Notes: generated by a model not told the origin, from the letters alone. A stretch of 64,000 nucleotides of DNA from CAWCLK01 sp963796225 (GCA_963796225.1 CAWCLK010000052.1:36893-100892), one strand, 5' to 3'. Numbered from the stretch's first letter, positions 34,201 to 43,496 are shown. Numbers and translations: made by a program.

Positions 34201-35802
34201 GTCGGAGTTCCCGATGCCGTAGTGACCGCCGGTGTGCTCGTGGTCGCGGCGACCGAGGTAGGCGAGCAGCCGCGCCGCGTTCGACCGGCCGTAGCCCGTG
34301 AAGTAGTCCCACCCCTGCACCGTCTGGTACCGGGTCGTCGCAGGCAGGGTCGTGCCGTAGTTGTCCGGCAGCGCGGTCGGGACCGTGACCCCGAAGGTGC
34401 CGGCCTCGTCGCAGAAGGCGTGCACCGGGCACGGCGAGCTGAAGTCGATGTCGTCGGCGGACAGCCGCCACAGCTGCATCAGCTCCTCGGCGGACAGGGG
34501 GAAGCTCGCCTCGCTGCCGTCGTCGCGGACGTAGGGCGTCATCTCGCCCCGTTCGACGGCGTTGCGTGCGGCCGACTGGGCCAGGCCGCTGACGCCGGCC
34601 GACCGCCCCGTGGCCTCCGACGAGCACGACGTCGACGGGATCGACACGTACGTGTAGCCGCCGAAGTTCGTGCACCCGTTGACGTACAGGTAGCTGGCGG
34701 GGCGCGTCGTCGGCAGCGAGGACGTGCGGACCGAGTTGACCACCATGGTGTGGTCGTACGCGGCCGGCCAGTTGTGGTGGCCGGCGGCCTCGTCGGCCTC
34801 GGAGGCGTTGATGATCACCCCGTTGCGGTAGGCGTGGTCGGCGGCGGCCTGCCCGAAGCTGGTGTGGTTCAGCGCGCCGAGCGCCTCCTGCACGACGCTG
34901 GCGCCGTTGTCCACCGCGTACACGACCGCCTCGGCCCAGTGGTTGACGTCGGCGACGAACGAGTCACCCACGCGCATCGGCATCATCATGCAGTTCGGGC
35001 ACTGCCCGTCCTCCAGCCCGGCCTCCCCGGTGGAGTCCTTGGCCTCGCCGGTGCCGTGGCCGTAGTCCACGTCGTCCTGCGGGTCGTTGTCGTCCTCGAA
35101 GAAGTCCCAGCCGGAGATGTCGTCGACGTAGCCGTTGCCGTCGTCGTCCACCCCGTCGGAGAAGATCCGGATCAGGTCCTCGGGGTCGAGCTGGCCGTTG
35201 CCGTTGAGGTCGCCGGCGGGACGGTCCCCGGCGGCGGCGCGCGCCGCGGCGACGCGCGGGTCGTCGCGGTAGTCGGCGGCGTTGTAGACCCCGTCACCGT
35301 TCGCGTCGTAGCCGCCGAACCGGGTGTCGCCGGGATTGGCGACGTCGCCGGGCAGGGGCAGCTCACCGGCGTTGACGTAGTACTTGTCGACCAGCCCCGG
35401 CTGGGATTCCTCCCAGCGGATGCCCGAGTCCATGACGGCGATGACCACGTCGGGACGCCCCGTCGACACCTCCCACGCGCGGTTGAGGCCGGTCCCCTTG
35501 ACCCCGAAGAACTCCTGCGGGTTCTCCGACACCAGCGGGTCATAGGTGGCGGTCAGTCCCGGCGGCTCGCGGTGGTCGGTGAACTTCCAGTCGCCCTCGC
35601 AGTCGAAGGAGGACGGCAGGTCGTTGTCCGACGCGTTGCCGTCGGAGCAGTCACCGGATTCGAGGTACAGCGAGTGCGCCCAGTCGTAGGTCGCGTCCGC
35701 GGGCGGCTCGGGGAAGGGCACCTCGGCGTTGGCCATGGGCACCAGGCCCGCCAGTCCCACCGCGAGGACCCCCACGGACGTCACGAATCGCCGCATGCGC
35801 AT
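31291..35802 (-). CDS. Secreted S8 (subtilisin-like) protease with large beta-propeller-type C-terminal region
   Basis: The open frame spans 1,503 codons. A Sec signal peptide (RRFVTSVGVLAVGLAGLVPM ending in ANA) leads into an S8 domain with the catalytic Asp in DVVIAVMDSGI, His in VDYGHGTGEAKDS and Ser likely in TSCSSEATGRSAGVSGL. An insert with DANGDGVYNAADY, DLNGNGQLDPEDL and VDDDGNGYVDD can bind calcium. The C-terminal two thirds contain repeated D-x-D-x-D-G elements (YHDLDGDGTDELLL, TADLDDDGDLEVAI, LGDLDGDGDLEVV) of FG-GAP/VCBS propellers, then fibronectin-like ends. Between about 32680 and 32300 the sense continues in another frame, so two compensating indels are likely. GGGAGG precedes the ATG. 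Confidence 0.85.
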   Translation of the reverse strand: MRMRRFVTSVGVLAVGLAGLVPMANAEVPFPEPPADATYDWAHSLYLESGDCSDGNASDNDLPSSFDCEGDWKFTDHREPPGLTATYDPLVSENPQEFFGVKGTGLNRAWEVSTGRPDVVIAVMDSGIRWEESQPGLVDKYYVNAGELPLPGDVANPGDTRFGGYDANGDGVYNAADYRDDPRVAAARAAAGDRPAGDLNGNGQLDPEDLIRIFSDGVDDDGNGYVDDISGWDFFEDDNDPQDDVDYGHGTGEAKDSTGEAGLEDGQCPNCMMMPMRVGDSFVADVNHWAEAVVYAVDNGASVVQEALGALNHTSFGQAAADHAYRNGVIINASEADEAAGHHNWPAAYDHTMVVNSVRTSSLPTTRPASYLYVNGCTNFGGYTYVSIPSTSCSSEATGRSAGVSGLAQSAARNAVERGEMTPYVRDDGSEASFPLSAEELMQLWRLSADDIDFSSPCPVHAFCDEAGTFGVTVPTALPDNYGTTLPATTRYQTVQGWDYFTGYGRSNAARLLAYLGRRDHEHTGGHYGIGNSDLEAQDRIPPEADITWPRWWQQYAYDEATGELLLPDDPAAPDQLVVHGRAAANRVTADGGTFDYVVEWAPHVQGERFPASQNPGIAPPADSDERSTGPWTEAARVTGNTAAVEGELARIDLADVIATRDAALNPFDPATDPTSEFQPERFAVRLRVRVIAHPVDPADTVNNEAVRQKQVDVYPATESVVRDDLGVPFTEGTDGIAVQDAIHAATGARGRYAGGAGSPSYHDLDGDGTDELLLPTTDGVIHAFTDVATGEELPGWPVTVDRLPSLQRHAAGDGVTPVDNAFTRGEVTDAVHTAVLLGTLATADLDDDGDLEVAIGDLEGRLHVWEHTGQPRPGFPTSVDRTLSQEPSCEGRGLAAGGDGLCDDFASLPDQGTPADAVHGDAERVRDRWNAVDWGINSAPAVGDLDPDTPGLELVVGANDAHVYAWHADGTPVDGWPVLLRDPSKVAAMDPTTHWFQYTEDAAPSLGTKILVSPSLGDLDGDGDLEVVASVNEEYSEDVNATVLDPGADGARRRGRVREHPRVRPAPHGRGDARVRRHAGDPAHPGPGLRGRVAGPDRPDRARPAALCRRRTEHAGGAVRRRGRRHPRGRRGFGRRARLRPRPRRLVVAGGGPRREVPHPVDTGGVGSRATDQPSLVALGSMAVGSLDGGQHLSLVGPGAGLKRLLDVLVEGDQLGAEDHLLAWNASVPTGEAEPGFPVVVNDLQFFTPPVVADVTGDGLAEAIQSTAVGDTVAAGLVGGDATATRHFTGGWTVAAATVGDPPLPGRRPPAHLTDVTREGYLRLWPTPIEAGTDAACTATAEWPEYGHDAANTGNHTVDAERPAPVGALDAVTEGTRATLTFTATGDDRRCGTASSYEVRVAPGRSTDWLAATPVATDVPVSGPDGTPEQLTVDTGRRGRSTVLVRAYDDAGNGSAVAAVEVGPVGGAGGVPADAAGHGRVARPAAAGRTADATGAPVALAR

Positions 35803-35884
35803 GCTGCCGCCTCCCTGGCCACGCCCCGCTCCCCGCGGGCCGTCGTGGCGAGGTTCGCCCCGCCGTGGCGGAACTCCTCCTGCC

Positions 35885-36914
35885 TCAGGAGGTCGGCGGG
35901 TCGCCGTCGCCCTCGTCGAGGTCGCGCCAGCCCCAGCCCTGGTGGTGCATGACGGCCCCGAGCCGCGCGTCGGCGCCGCCGCGCGTCGTCGGACTCGTCG
36001 AGCTCCTCGAAGGGCCGCACGGGCACGCCGGCCTCGCGCAGGTCCTCGACGTCCGGCCACGGGGGCGTGTCGAGCTCCTCCGGATCGGCGTCGGAGCCGG
36101 GCAGTGCGTACAGGTAGGCGTCGATGGCCTCGTAGGCCGGGGCGGTGATCAGCTCCGGGATGCGGTGCTCGTCCTCGGTGGCCGACAGGATGGCCAGGGT
36201 GTCGTGCAGCAGGGCGACCGCCGGGACGTCGGCGGTGGCCCGGTCGGAGGACTTGAAGTAGGAGATCAGCGGGTAGGCCCGGTGCTGCTCGGCCACGCCG
36301 TGCAGCAGCGGCAGCAGGTTGAGCAGGTGCTGCTGCACGATGCGGAAGTGCTCGCCGTTCCAGGCCCGGTGCACGATCTGCTGGGGGCTGTCGCCCATCC
36401 CCGTGATCGAGCGCGCGAGCTGGCGCTTGGCGGTCACGGCCGACGCCACCCCGGCCAGGTAGGTGATGACGAGGGTCGCGATGCCGAAGCCGAACCCGGA
36501 GGCCAGGCCGGTGAGGACCTGCCACGGGGCGCCCGACGGCACGTAGTCCCCGAGACCGAGCGTCGACAGCGTGTAGCCGGTGAAGTACAGGCGAGCCCAG
36601 GGGTCGGCCGGCTGGCCCGTGGTGGACGACACCACCGCGTTCGCGTCCGAGGAGAACAGCAGGTACCACCCGCTCAGCGCGAGCAGGGCCCACATCCCGA
36701 CGATGGCGATGGTGATCAGGACGCCGGTGACCGGTGGCGGGCCGGACTGCCGCTGCGACCCGCCACCGTGGAAGGCGCGCCACAGCAGGCGCCCCGCGTA
36801 GCGCGTCACCGGACCGCCGCGACGGTCGACCCGGATCGCCGTCAGGATGGTGTCCACCAGTGCCAGGCCGATCAGCAGCACGCCAGGGACGGCGAGCAGG
36901 GCGCGAACGGGCAT
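35885..36914 (-). CDS. Two-helix ion channel family protein with TLGLG filter (one frame break)
   Basis: The protein of about 340 residues starts with a hydrophobic helix, then a helix GVLITIAIVGMWALLALSGW. The pore loop and filter RLYFTGYTLSTLGLGDYVPS and an inner helix LASGFGFGIATLVITYLAG follow. The filter reads TLGLGDY where potassium channels have TVGYGD, so selectivity is uncertain. A cytosolic helical domain follows. The last 30 residues switch frame near 35980 and end DLDEGDGDPPTS in the frame used here. GAGG precedes the ATG at 36914. The gene lies upstream of the S8 protease gene on the same strand. Confidence 0.8.
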
Positions 36915-36993
36915 GGGGCGGACCTCGGGGCGGGGAGCGGCCTCGCCCGACGTTCGAGCTGCCTGCCGGGGCGTATCGGACGTCCGGCCACCG

Positions 36994-37725
36994 TCAGCGG
37001 CCGGGCTCCTCCAGCCGGGCCCGGACCTGCTCGGCGGGTTCCCCCAGCCCCTCACGGATCGCATCGGGCCACGGCGTGCCCGCCCCCACGGCGGCGCAGG
37101 TGTCGGCGAGCCCGCGTGGGTCCAGCGGATCGGCCGGCCCCTGCCCCGTCGGCAGGAGCCCGGAGCGTCGCAGGGCCTCGTAGGCCAGGTGGTCGACCAT
37201 GGCGTCGCCGATCCAGGCGGCGTCCTCGCCGTCCTCGACATGGCAGCCGAGCGCGTACTGCCAGACCTCGACGTGGGTCCGTGCGGCCTGCAACGCCGGG
37301 TACCAGATCCGCCGAGCCACCCCGTCCCGCCAGGCCGGGTGGCTGGCGTTGAGGCAGATCAGGTCCTCGTCCGCCCACGCGGGACCGACCGAGCGCGGCC
37401 CGAGCATCGGGGTGCAGCCCTGCGACCACGTCAGCCGGACCTCCACGGACCCGTCGACGTCCCCGCCGAGCACGTCGTCGAACAGCGCATGGCTGGCGAC
37501 GAACCCGGCACGGACGCGGTCGAGCTCGCCGGCGGGGACCCCGCCCTGGGCGCGGATCAGGAAGGGTGTCCCGGTGAGCTGCTCACGGTCGGCCTGGTAC
37601 GGCAGCACGCGTCCCGTGACCGCCGCGACCACGACGCCGGCAAGGACCAGGAGCACGATCAGGGCGGCCAGCACCCAGGGCCAGCGCCGTGGCCCCCGGG
37701 GCTCCGCAGCCAGGTCGTAGTCCAA
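36994..37725 (-). CDS. Membrane-anchored hypothetical protein
   Basis: The 243-residue product has one N-terminal transmembrane helix (RRWPWVLAALIVLLVLAGVV) and an extracytoplasmic domain with cysteines in LTWSQGCTPM, DEDLICLNAS, YALGCHVED and LADTCAA. The helix DAAWIGDAMVDHLAYEAL could belong to a peptidase MA-like fold, but the HExxH motif is not visible. I assign no function. The start is uncertain: a TTG at 37725 with AAGG nearby gives a compact protein. It is upstream of the ion channel gene on the same strand. Confidence 0.55.
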   Translation of the reverse strand: MDYDLAAEPRGPRRWPWVLAALIVLLVLAGVVVAAVTGRVLPYQADREQLTGTPFLIRAQGGVPAGELDRVRAGFVASHALFDDVLGGDVDGSVEVRLTWSQGCTPMLGPRSVGPAWADEDLICLNASHPAWRDGVARRIWYPALQAARTHVEVWQYALGCHVEDGEDAAWIGDAMVDHLAYEALRRSGLLPTGQGPADPLDPRGLADTCAAVGAGTPWPDAIREGLGEPAEQVRARLEEPGR

Positions 37726-37775
37726 ACTCGCCGTGCCTTGGTCGAGGTGTCCTCGGACGCTAGCGAGCGTGGCCC

Positions 37776-38573
37776 TCAGCCCCCGTGGAGGTCGTGCAGG
37801 TCGACGTGCTTGGGCAGGATGGTGTCGCCGCTGGACACACCGCGCATCCGACGCCCGACCCACGGCAACAGGTGGCGACGGACCCAGCGTGCCTCGTCGC
37901 GCGCCACCGCCAGTCGCGGTCGGGCCTGCGCCGGCGGCAGCGGGTCACGCCACCAGCCGGGCGGCCCCGCGTCACCGCCCGGGGCGTCCGCTTCCAGGGC
38001 CTCGAGCACGGCGGCGGCCACCCGAGCGTGGCCTTCGGGGTTCAGGTGCAGCCGGTCCTCGTGCCACATCCGCGGATCACGCATCGCCTCGACGTCGCCG
38101 ACGTCGACGAGCACCGCCCCGTGGCGCCGTGCCGTGGCCCGCACGTGGTCGTTGAAGGTGGCGAACCTGGCGGCGACGGCGTCGACCAGCCGGCCGCGTG
38201 CCCCGGAGCGGCCGATGACGGTGAACAGGACGACCTGCGCCCCGCTGCGGGCGAGGTCGTCCACCGCCGCGCCGTACCGGTGCAGCAGGCCGCCGAGGTC
38301 GACACGGGGACGCAGCACGTCGTTGGGCCCCGCGTGGAACGTGACCACGTCCGGCGCGAGGTCCAGGGCGACCGGCAGCTGCTCCGCCACGACCTGGTCG
38401 AGCAGGCGCCCGCGGACGGCGAGGTTCGCGTACTGCAGGTGCCCGTGGCGGTGCGCGAGGGCCTCGGCCACCCGGTCCGCCCACCCGCGATGGCGACCGT
38501 CGGTCCCGAGGTCGTCCTGGAGGCCCTCGGTGAAGGAATCCCCGAGGGCGACGAAGCGGACGGCGGCACGCAT
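37776..38573 (-). CDS. SGNH/GDSL hydrolase
   Basis: The 265-residue product has block I FVALGDSFTEGLQD (catalytic Ser), block II Gly in YANLAVRGRL, block III TFHAGPNDVL (Asn) and block V DRLHLNPEGHAR (Asp and His). These residues make the esterase/lipase triad. There is no signal peptide, so a cytoplasmic esterase is likely. The substrate is unknown. The C-terminal about 50 residues are rich in Arg and Pro and outside the core fold. Confidence 0.88.
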   Translation of the reverse strand: MRAAVRFVALGDSFTEGLQDDLGTDGRHRGWADRVAEALAHRHGHLQYANLAVRGRLLDQVVAEQLPVALDLAPDVVTFHAGPNDVLRPRVDLGGLLHRYGAAVDDLARSGAQVVLFTVIGRSGARGRLVDAVAARFATFNDHVRATARRHGAVLVDVGDVEAMRDPRMWHEDRLHLNPEGHARVAAAVLEALEADAPGGDAGPPGWWRDPLPPAQARPRLAVARDEARWVRRHLLPWVGRRMRGVSSGDTILPKHVDLHDLHGG

Positions 38574-38610
38574 GGCGCGGAGTCTGCCCGATGGCGCCGG
38601 CCGGCGCAGG

Positions 38611-38790
38611 TCAGCGAGTCGGTGCGGACTCCGCGTGCCCGCCGGCGGTCGCGGCGGCCTCGTCCCCACCGTGCCCGATGACGTGCAGGACCGTGGGCTG
38701 CTGCAGCCCGGCCGACGACGCCGCCAGGCCCGTCAGCAGGACGGCCAGCACACCGCGGACGAGGCTGCGGCGGACGACGGCGGACGGCAT
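38611..38790 (-). CDS. Small exported protein
   Basis: The 59-residue product starts with VVRRSLVRGVLAVLLTGLAA, a good signal-peptide helix after two arginines, and ends with a short His/Gly/Ala-rich tail (HVIGHGGDEAAATAGGH). AGGAG lies six bases ahead of the ATG. I recognise no family. After cleavage only about 30 residues would remain, so it could be a small secreted peptide or an anchored stub. Confidence 0.55.
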   Translation of the reverse strand: MPSAVVRRSLVRGVLAVLLTGLAASSAGLQQPTVLHVIGHGGDEAAATAGGHAESAPTR

Positions 38791-39020
38791 CGGGGCTCCT
38801 GCGGGGACGGGGGTGGGGCGGCGGAGGGGCGGGCGCGTGGCGGGGGGCCGCGCGACCCTCACTCCATGGATCGGTGCCGCCGCCGTTCTCGCCCCCGGTC
38901 GATGGGACAGTCCTGGCGCCCCGTGCACGGCCACCCCGTCCGATCGACCGGGCTGCCGCAGGACTCGGCGGGCAGGTCGTCGAACCTGCCGGCGACCCGC
39001 GGGGACGCCGCGGGAGCCGC

Positions 39021-41394
39021 ATGCGTGCGAGGTGCCCGACCGTGTCGACCCTGCTTCCCCGTGCCCGGGTCCTGCTGGCCGCGCTGGCGGTGGCCCTCGC
39101 CGCCGTGGCCGTGACCGCTCCGACCAGCGCGTCGGCCGCTGCGTCCTCCTCGCTGCCCCATGTCGCCTCGGGCCCCCGCCCCGGCCCCGACGTGCTGTAC
39201 GCCCCGGCACCCCGCGCCCCGCAGCTGGAGAACGTCGACGGCTGGCGGGCCGAACCGATCCTGGTGTCGGGATCCGAGGCGTACCGCGGCGGCGAGTGGC
39301 TCTACCAGGACTTCCTGTTCGACGACCACGGCGCGACGGGCGTGCTCGACCCGGGCGACCCGTACGGCCCCGACACCAACCTGTACTCCCCCGCCGCGGG
39401 CACCTTCACCTACCCCGACGACCCGGCCTACGCCGACAACGCCGCCGACCTCGTGGAGCTGCGGATCCGACCGACCGCGTCGGCGACCCGGGTGCGCGTG
39501 ACGTTGAACACGCTCGTCGATCCGGACCGGACCGCGGTCACGGTGGCCCTGGGCGACGCGGTGGACGGGGCGACGTGGCCGCACGGGGCGGGGGTCACCT
39601 CGCCGGCCACCGTGTTCCTCACCGTGCACGGCGAGCAGGCCGAGCTCCTCGACGCGGCGACCGGCCAGGCGCTGACCCCGGCACCGTCGGCCACCGTCGA
39701 CCTCGAGCGGCGCCAGCTCGACATCGCCGTCCCGCACGCCGCCTGGGACCCCGGGCGCCGCACCGTGCGGACCACGGTCGGTGTGGGACTGTGGGACCCC
39801 GGGGCCGGGTGCCTACCTCGCCCCGCAGCCGGGACCGCGGTCGGCCACCGTGCCCGGTGGCGGATCGCCGACGGGCGTGGCGCTGGTCAACGTCGGTCCC
39901 CGCTTCGACGAGCCCACGCCCTTCATCGCCGGGGCCACGATGGCCGACACCGCGGTGGGCGCCCGCGCGACCGCCCCGTGGTGGCGCGAACGCCAGCAGT
40001 CCCTCCAGCTCACCCTCGGCGACGTGACGCCCTTCGCCGCCCAGGTCGACTTCGGGCGGCTGCACGATCGCGTGGACGACGACAGTGGCGTGCCGACCAG
40101 CGGGCCGATGGACCGGGTCATGGCCAGCCGATACGTGGCGGGCCAGGGGCTGGACGCGTCCCGCGTCTGCTTCGGGATCACGAGCGGGGTGGACCTCGGC
40201 GCCGAGTGTGTCGGGCGCTACGTCGGCCAGCTCCATCCCTACGCGATCTACGTGCCCGAGGGCCCGCCGCCGTCCGGTGGGTACGGGCTGACGCTGCTGA
40301 TGCACTCGCTGTCGGCCAACTACAACCAGTACCTGTCGACGGCCAACCAGGTACAGCTCGGCGAACGGGGCGCGGGGTCCATCGTCGTGACGCCGTCGGG
40401 GCGCGGACCGGACGGCTTCTACGCCGGCGTGCCCGAGGCCGACACCTTCGAGGTCTGGGCCGACGTGGCGCGGCACTACCCGCTCGACCCGGCGTGGACC
40501 GCCGCCTCCGGCTACTCGATGGGCGGGTTCGGCACCTACCGGATGCTGGCACGGTGGCCGGACCTGTTCGCCCGCGGGTTCTCGGTCGTGGGCATCCCGG
40601 GCAGCGTCGGCGACCAGCTCGCGTCGATGCGGCACACGCCGCTGCTGGCGTGGAACGCCGGGGCCGACGAGCTGGTCAACCTGCCCGACGCCGAGCAGGC
40701 CCACGCCGACCTCGACGCCGCCGGGATCGAGCACACCTACGACCTGTTCCCCACCGCCGACCACCTGACGCTGGCCGCCAACGACGAGTACGGCCCGGGC
40801 GCGGACTTCCTCGGCGAGCACCGGGTCGATCGTGACCCGGCCACGGTCACCTACGTCGTCGACCCGCGCGAGGACAGCGACGGCGTCGTGGCGGACCACG
40901 CCTACTGGCTGTCGGACCTCGCGGTCCGCGAGCCGGACGCCGCCCCGACCGGGACCGTCGAGGTGCACTCGGCAGCGTTCGGCGTGGACCGGGGCGGGGC
41001 CGACCCGACGGCCGAGTCGGGCGGCGTGCTGACCGGCGGCTCCCTCGGGGCGCTGGCGTTCGTGGAGCGTGGCACGGCCCGTACCTCCCCCGCCGACGTG
41101 CCTGCGGCCGACCGGCTCGAGGTCACCGCCACCAACGTCGGGCACGTCACCATCGACCCGGCGCGGGCACGGGTGTCCTGCGACGCCGAGGTCGTCGTGG
41201 ACAGCGACGGACCCCTCGAGGTCACCCTGGCCGGTTGTGACGACGCCGGCTCCCCCGTCGCGGCGCCGGAACCAGCGCCACCCGCCCCGTCCGGCCGCGC
41301 CCCGCTGCCGACCACCGGGGGCGGGGCGGCGCTGGCGGCGCTGGCGCTGCTCGCCGCCGCCGGGGCCGCCGGATCGAGGTCGCGGGCCCGCTGA
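39021..41394 (+). CDS. Secreted esterase/peptidase with LPTTG wall-sorting signal (one frame break)
   Basis: About 790 residues follow a signal peptide (VLLAALAVALAAVAVTAPTS ending ASA). The N-terminal part resembles glucodextranase/DOMON-type beta domains (AYRGGEWLYQDFLFDDHGA). After an indel near 39810 the frame continues into an alpha/beta hydrolase with ASGYSMGGFGTYRM (Ser elbow), NAGADELV (acid) and PTADHLTL (His). A Pro-rich linker ends in PLPTTGGGAALAALALLAAA with RSRAR, a classical LPxTG, hydrophobic and basic sorting signal. It is therefore probably wall-anchored by a sortase encoded elsewhere. The enzyme substrate is unknown. GGGAG precedes the ATG. Confidence 0.82.
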
Positions 41395-41498
41395 CACGCC
41401 ACCGCCCGGGTCCTTCGCCACAGCCGCGGAGGGGCGATGGTCCCTGCCCCGGGCCGTGGGTCGCGGCGGACACTCGGAGGGTGCCCGGAGGTGGCTCC

Positions 41499-42593
41499 AT
41501 GTCCGTCCTGCCTGCGTCCTCGTCCCGCCCCGCGAGCGTCCGGATCACGGCTGCGCTGCTGGCCTTCCTCGGCATCACCGCACTGGCGGGTGGCATCGAG
41601 ATGGTGGCGTTCCCGCACGGCAACGCCTACCTGCCGCTCGACCTGATCGACGGCGTGCCCGGCATCGACACGTTCCTCGTCCCGGGCCTGGTGCTCGGGC
41701 TCGGTGTGGGGGTCGGGGCGCTGGTGGCCCTGTGGGGCACCTGGCGACGCCCGCACCTGCGGATGCTCGAGGTGGTCGAGGACGGGACGGGGCGCCACTG
41801 GGCCTGGACCCTGACGGTCGCGCTGGCGGTCGGGTTCGCCACGTGGATGGCCCTCGAGTGGGTGTGGCTCGGCACGCCGTGGGGGGCCACGACGGCCGGC
41901 GAGGCGGCGACCACCTGGGTGCTGTACGGCATCTACGACACGACCGCGCTGGCCCTGCTGGTCCTGCCGTGGACGCGGTCGATGCGCGCCGACCTCGAGC
42001 TGGTCGCCCCGGTCGCCGAGGACACCGGCCCCGGTGACCTGCCGATCCGGGTGCTGGTGGCCTGGGGCGGGAACCGGGGCGGCACGGCCGGGCTGGCCGA
42101 GATGGTCGCCGTCGACCTGCGTGCCCACGGGCTGCACGTCGACGTGCGCCCCGCCCGCGAGGTGCGTCACGTCGACGCCTACGACGCGGTCGTCGTCGGC
42201 GGGGCGCTGTACGCAGGACGGTGGCACCGCGATGCTGCCCGCTTCGTGTCCCGCCACCTCGCCGCGCTGCGTGCGCGCCCGGTGTGGCTGTTCAGCAGCG
42301 GACCGCTCGACGGGTCCGCCGCCGACCACGACATCCCGCCGGTCCGCCGGGTGGCGGCCGTCATGGCGCAGGTCGGGGCGCGCGGTCACGTGACCTTCGG
42401 CGGGCGGCTGGCCCCCGACGCGACGGGCTTCGTGGCATCGCGGATGGCACCGCAGCACGCCGGCGACTGGCGTGACCGGGTCCAGGTCGCCCGCTGGGCC
42501 GACCACGTGGCCGGGGCGATCACCTGGGACCACGGCGGACGCGCGCAGGCGATGGCCCCCGACCCCCACTGGCCACCCACCGCGGCCGACTGA
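41499..42593 (+). CDS. Four-helix membrane domain fused to flavodoxin-like domain
   Basis: Residues about 15-165 contain four transmembrane helices (RITAALLAFLGITALAGGIE, TFLVPGLVLGLGVGVGALVA, WAWTLTVALAVGFATWMALE, WVLYGIYDTTALALLVLPW). Residues about 185-350 are a flavodoxin fold with IRVLVAWGGNRGGTAGLAEM in the phosphate-loop position, AYDAVVVGGALYAGRWHRDA and WLFSSGPLDGS. The second part resembles MenJ/HemG-type flavodoxins (protoporphyrinogen oxidase class). The fusion places a flavin domain at the membrane face, which suggests electron exchange with a membrane partner. GGAGG lies seven bases ahead of the ATG. Confidence 0.8.
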   Translation: MSVLPASSSRPASVRITAALLAFLGITALAGGIEMVAFPHGNAYLPLDLIDGVPGIDTFLVPGLVLGLGVGVGALVALWGTWRRPHLRMLEVVEDGTGRHWAWTLTVALAVGFATWMALEWVWLGTPWGATTAGEAATTWVLYGIYDTTALALLVLPWTRSMRADLELVAPVAEDTGPGDLPIRVLVAWGGNRGGTAGLAEMVAVDLRAHGLHVDVRPAREVRHVDAYDAVVVGGALYAGRWHRDAARFVSRHLAALRARPVWLFSSGPLDGSAADHDIPPVRRVAAVMAQVGARGHVTFGGRLAPDATGFVASRMAPQHAGDWRDRVQVARWADHVAGAITWDHGGRAQAMAPDPHWPPTAAD

Positions 42594-42648
42594 CTGCGGC
42601 ACGGTCTGGTTGGCTGGGGCGACGCCGCCGACGACGAGGTCCCGCCCC

Positions 42649-43416
42649 GTGTCAACCGACCGCTTCGAGGTGGTCTGCGAGATCCAGCCGCCGGTCACCC
42701 CCGACCTCGGGATCGTGCGCGAGCAGATCGCCGTGCTCCGGCCCCACGTCGATGCCTTCCTCGTCCCGGACAGCCACCTGGGGCGGGCCACGGTCAGCTC
42801 CATCGCGGTCGCACACGAGGTCGGGTACCTGGGCGGCCGCGCCATCGCCTGCGTCAACGCCCGGGACCGCAACCTCATCGGCCTGCAGCGGGACCTGCTG
42901 ACGGCCGCGGCGGACGGTGTGCACGAGCTGCTGTTCGTCTACGGCGACGCGCCGACGCGGGGCGAGCGCAGCGCCCTGAAGGTTCGCCAGATGCTGGCCG
43001 AGGTGCGCGAGGGTGACCACGACCGCGCGTTCCGGGTGGGCGTGGCCGCCGACGCCACCCGCGACCTGCCCGACTGGAAGCGCCCCGCCGACTTCGTCTG
43101 CACGCAGGTGTCCTTCGACGCGGAGGCCGTCGCGCGCTGGCGCGACCGGGTGGGATTCGACGGGCGGGTCTACGCCGGCGTGATCGTGCTGGCCAGCGAA
43201 CGCATGGCCCGGCGCATGGCGGACCTCATCCCCGGCTTCGAGGTTCCCGAGTCCCTGCGGCGGGACCTGGCCGCCGGGCGCGACGACGCCGGGGTCGAGG
43301 CGGCCGTGGAGCAGGTGGAGCGGCTGCGGGCGACCGGCGCGGTGGACGGGGTGCAGCTGATCCCCGCGCGACGGTTCCGCGAGCTCGCCACGGCGCTCGC
43401 GGGACGGCCCCGCTGA
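42649..43416 (+). CDS. Methylenetetrahydrofolate reductase family protein
   Basis: The 255-residue product has the TIM-barrel of the MTHFR family with FEVVCEIQPPVTPD at strand 1, FLVPDSHLGRATVSS, a flavin-contact GVHELLFVYGDAP and RVGVAADATRDLPDWKR. ADFVCTQVSFDAEAVARWRD matches the later barrel strands. It is shorter than typical MetF and may be a F420- or FAD-dependent relative. The GTG start with GAGG ahead fits. It precedes the F420-dependent oxidoreductase gene by 80 bases. Confidence 0.75.
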   Translation: MSTDRFEVVCEIQPPVTPDLGIVREQIAVLRPHVDAFLVPDSHLGRATVSSIAVAHEVGYLGGRAIACVNARDRNLIGLQRDLLTAAADGVHELLFVYGDAPTRGERSALKVRQMLAEVREGDHDRAFRVGVAADATRDLPDWKRPADFVCTQVSFDAEAVARWRDRVGFDGRVYAGVIVLASERMARRMADLIPGFEVPESLRRDLAAGRDDAGVEAAVEQVERLRATGAVDGVQLIPARRFRELATALAGRPR

Positions 43417-43496
43417 CGCCCCGGGCACCGGACGAACGTCGGCGGGACCGGCGAGGGCCGCTTCGTACGGTCGGGACGTCGACCGCAAGGACCCGC

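Noticed and set aside
33571..35952. 793-codon plus-strand open frame opposite the S8 protease gene
   Set aside because: It is the antisense of a clearly coding, GC-rich gene. The translation is valine- and glycine-rich with no domain, and the minus strand carries all the protease motifs.
35803..36783. Extension of the S8 protease frame upstream of 35802
   Set aside because: A signal peptide with GGGAGG ahead starts at 35802, and the upstream part is a shadow of the ion channel gene.
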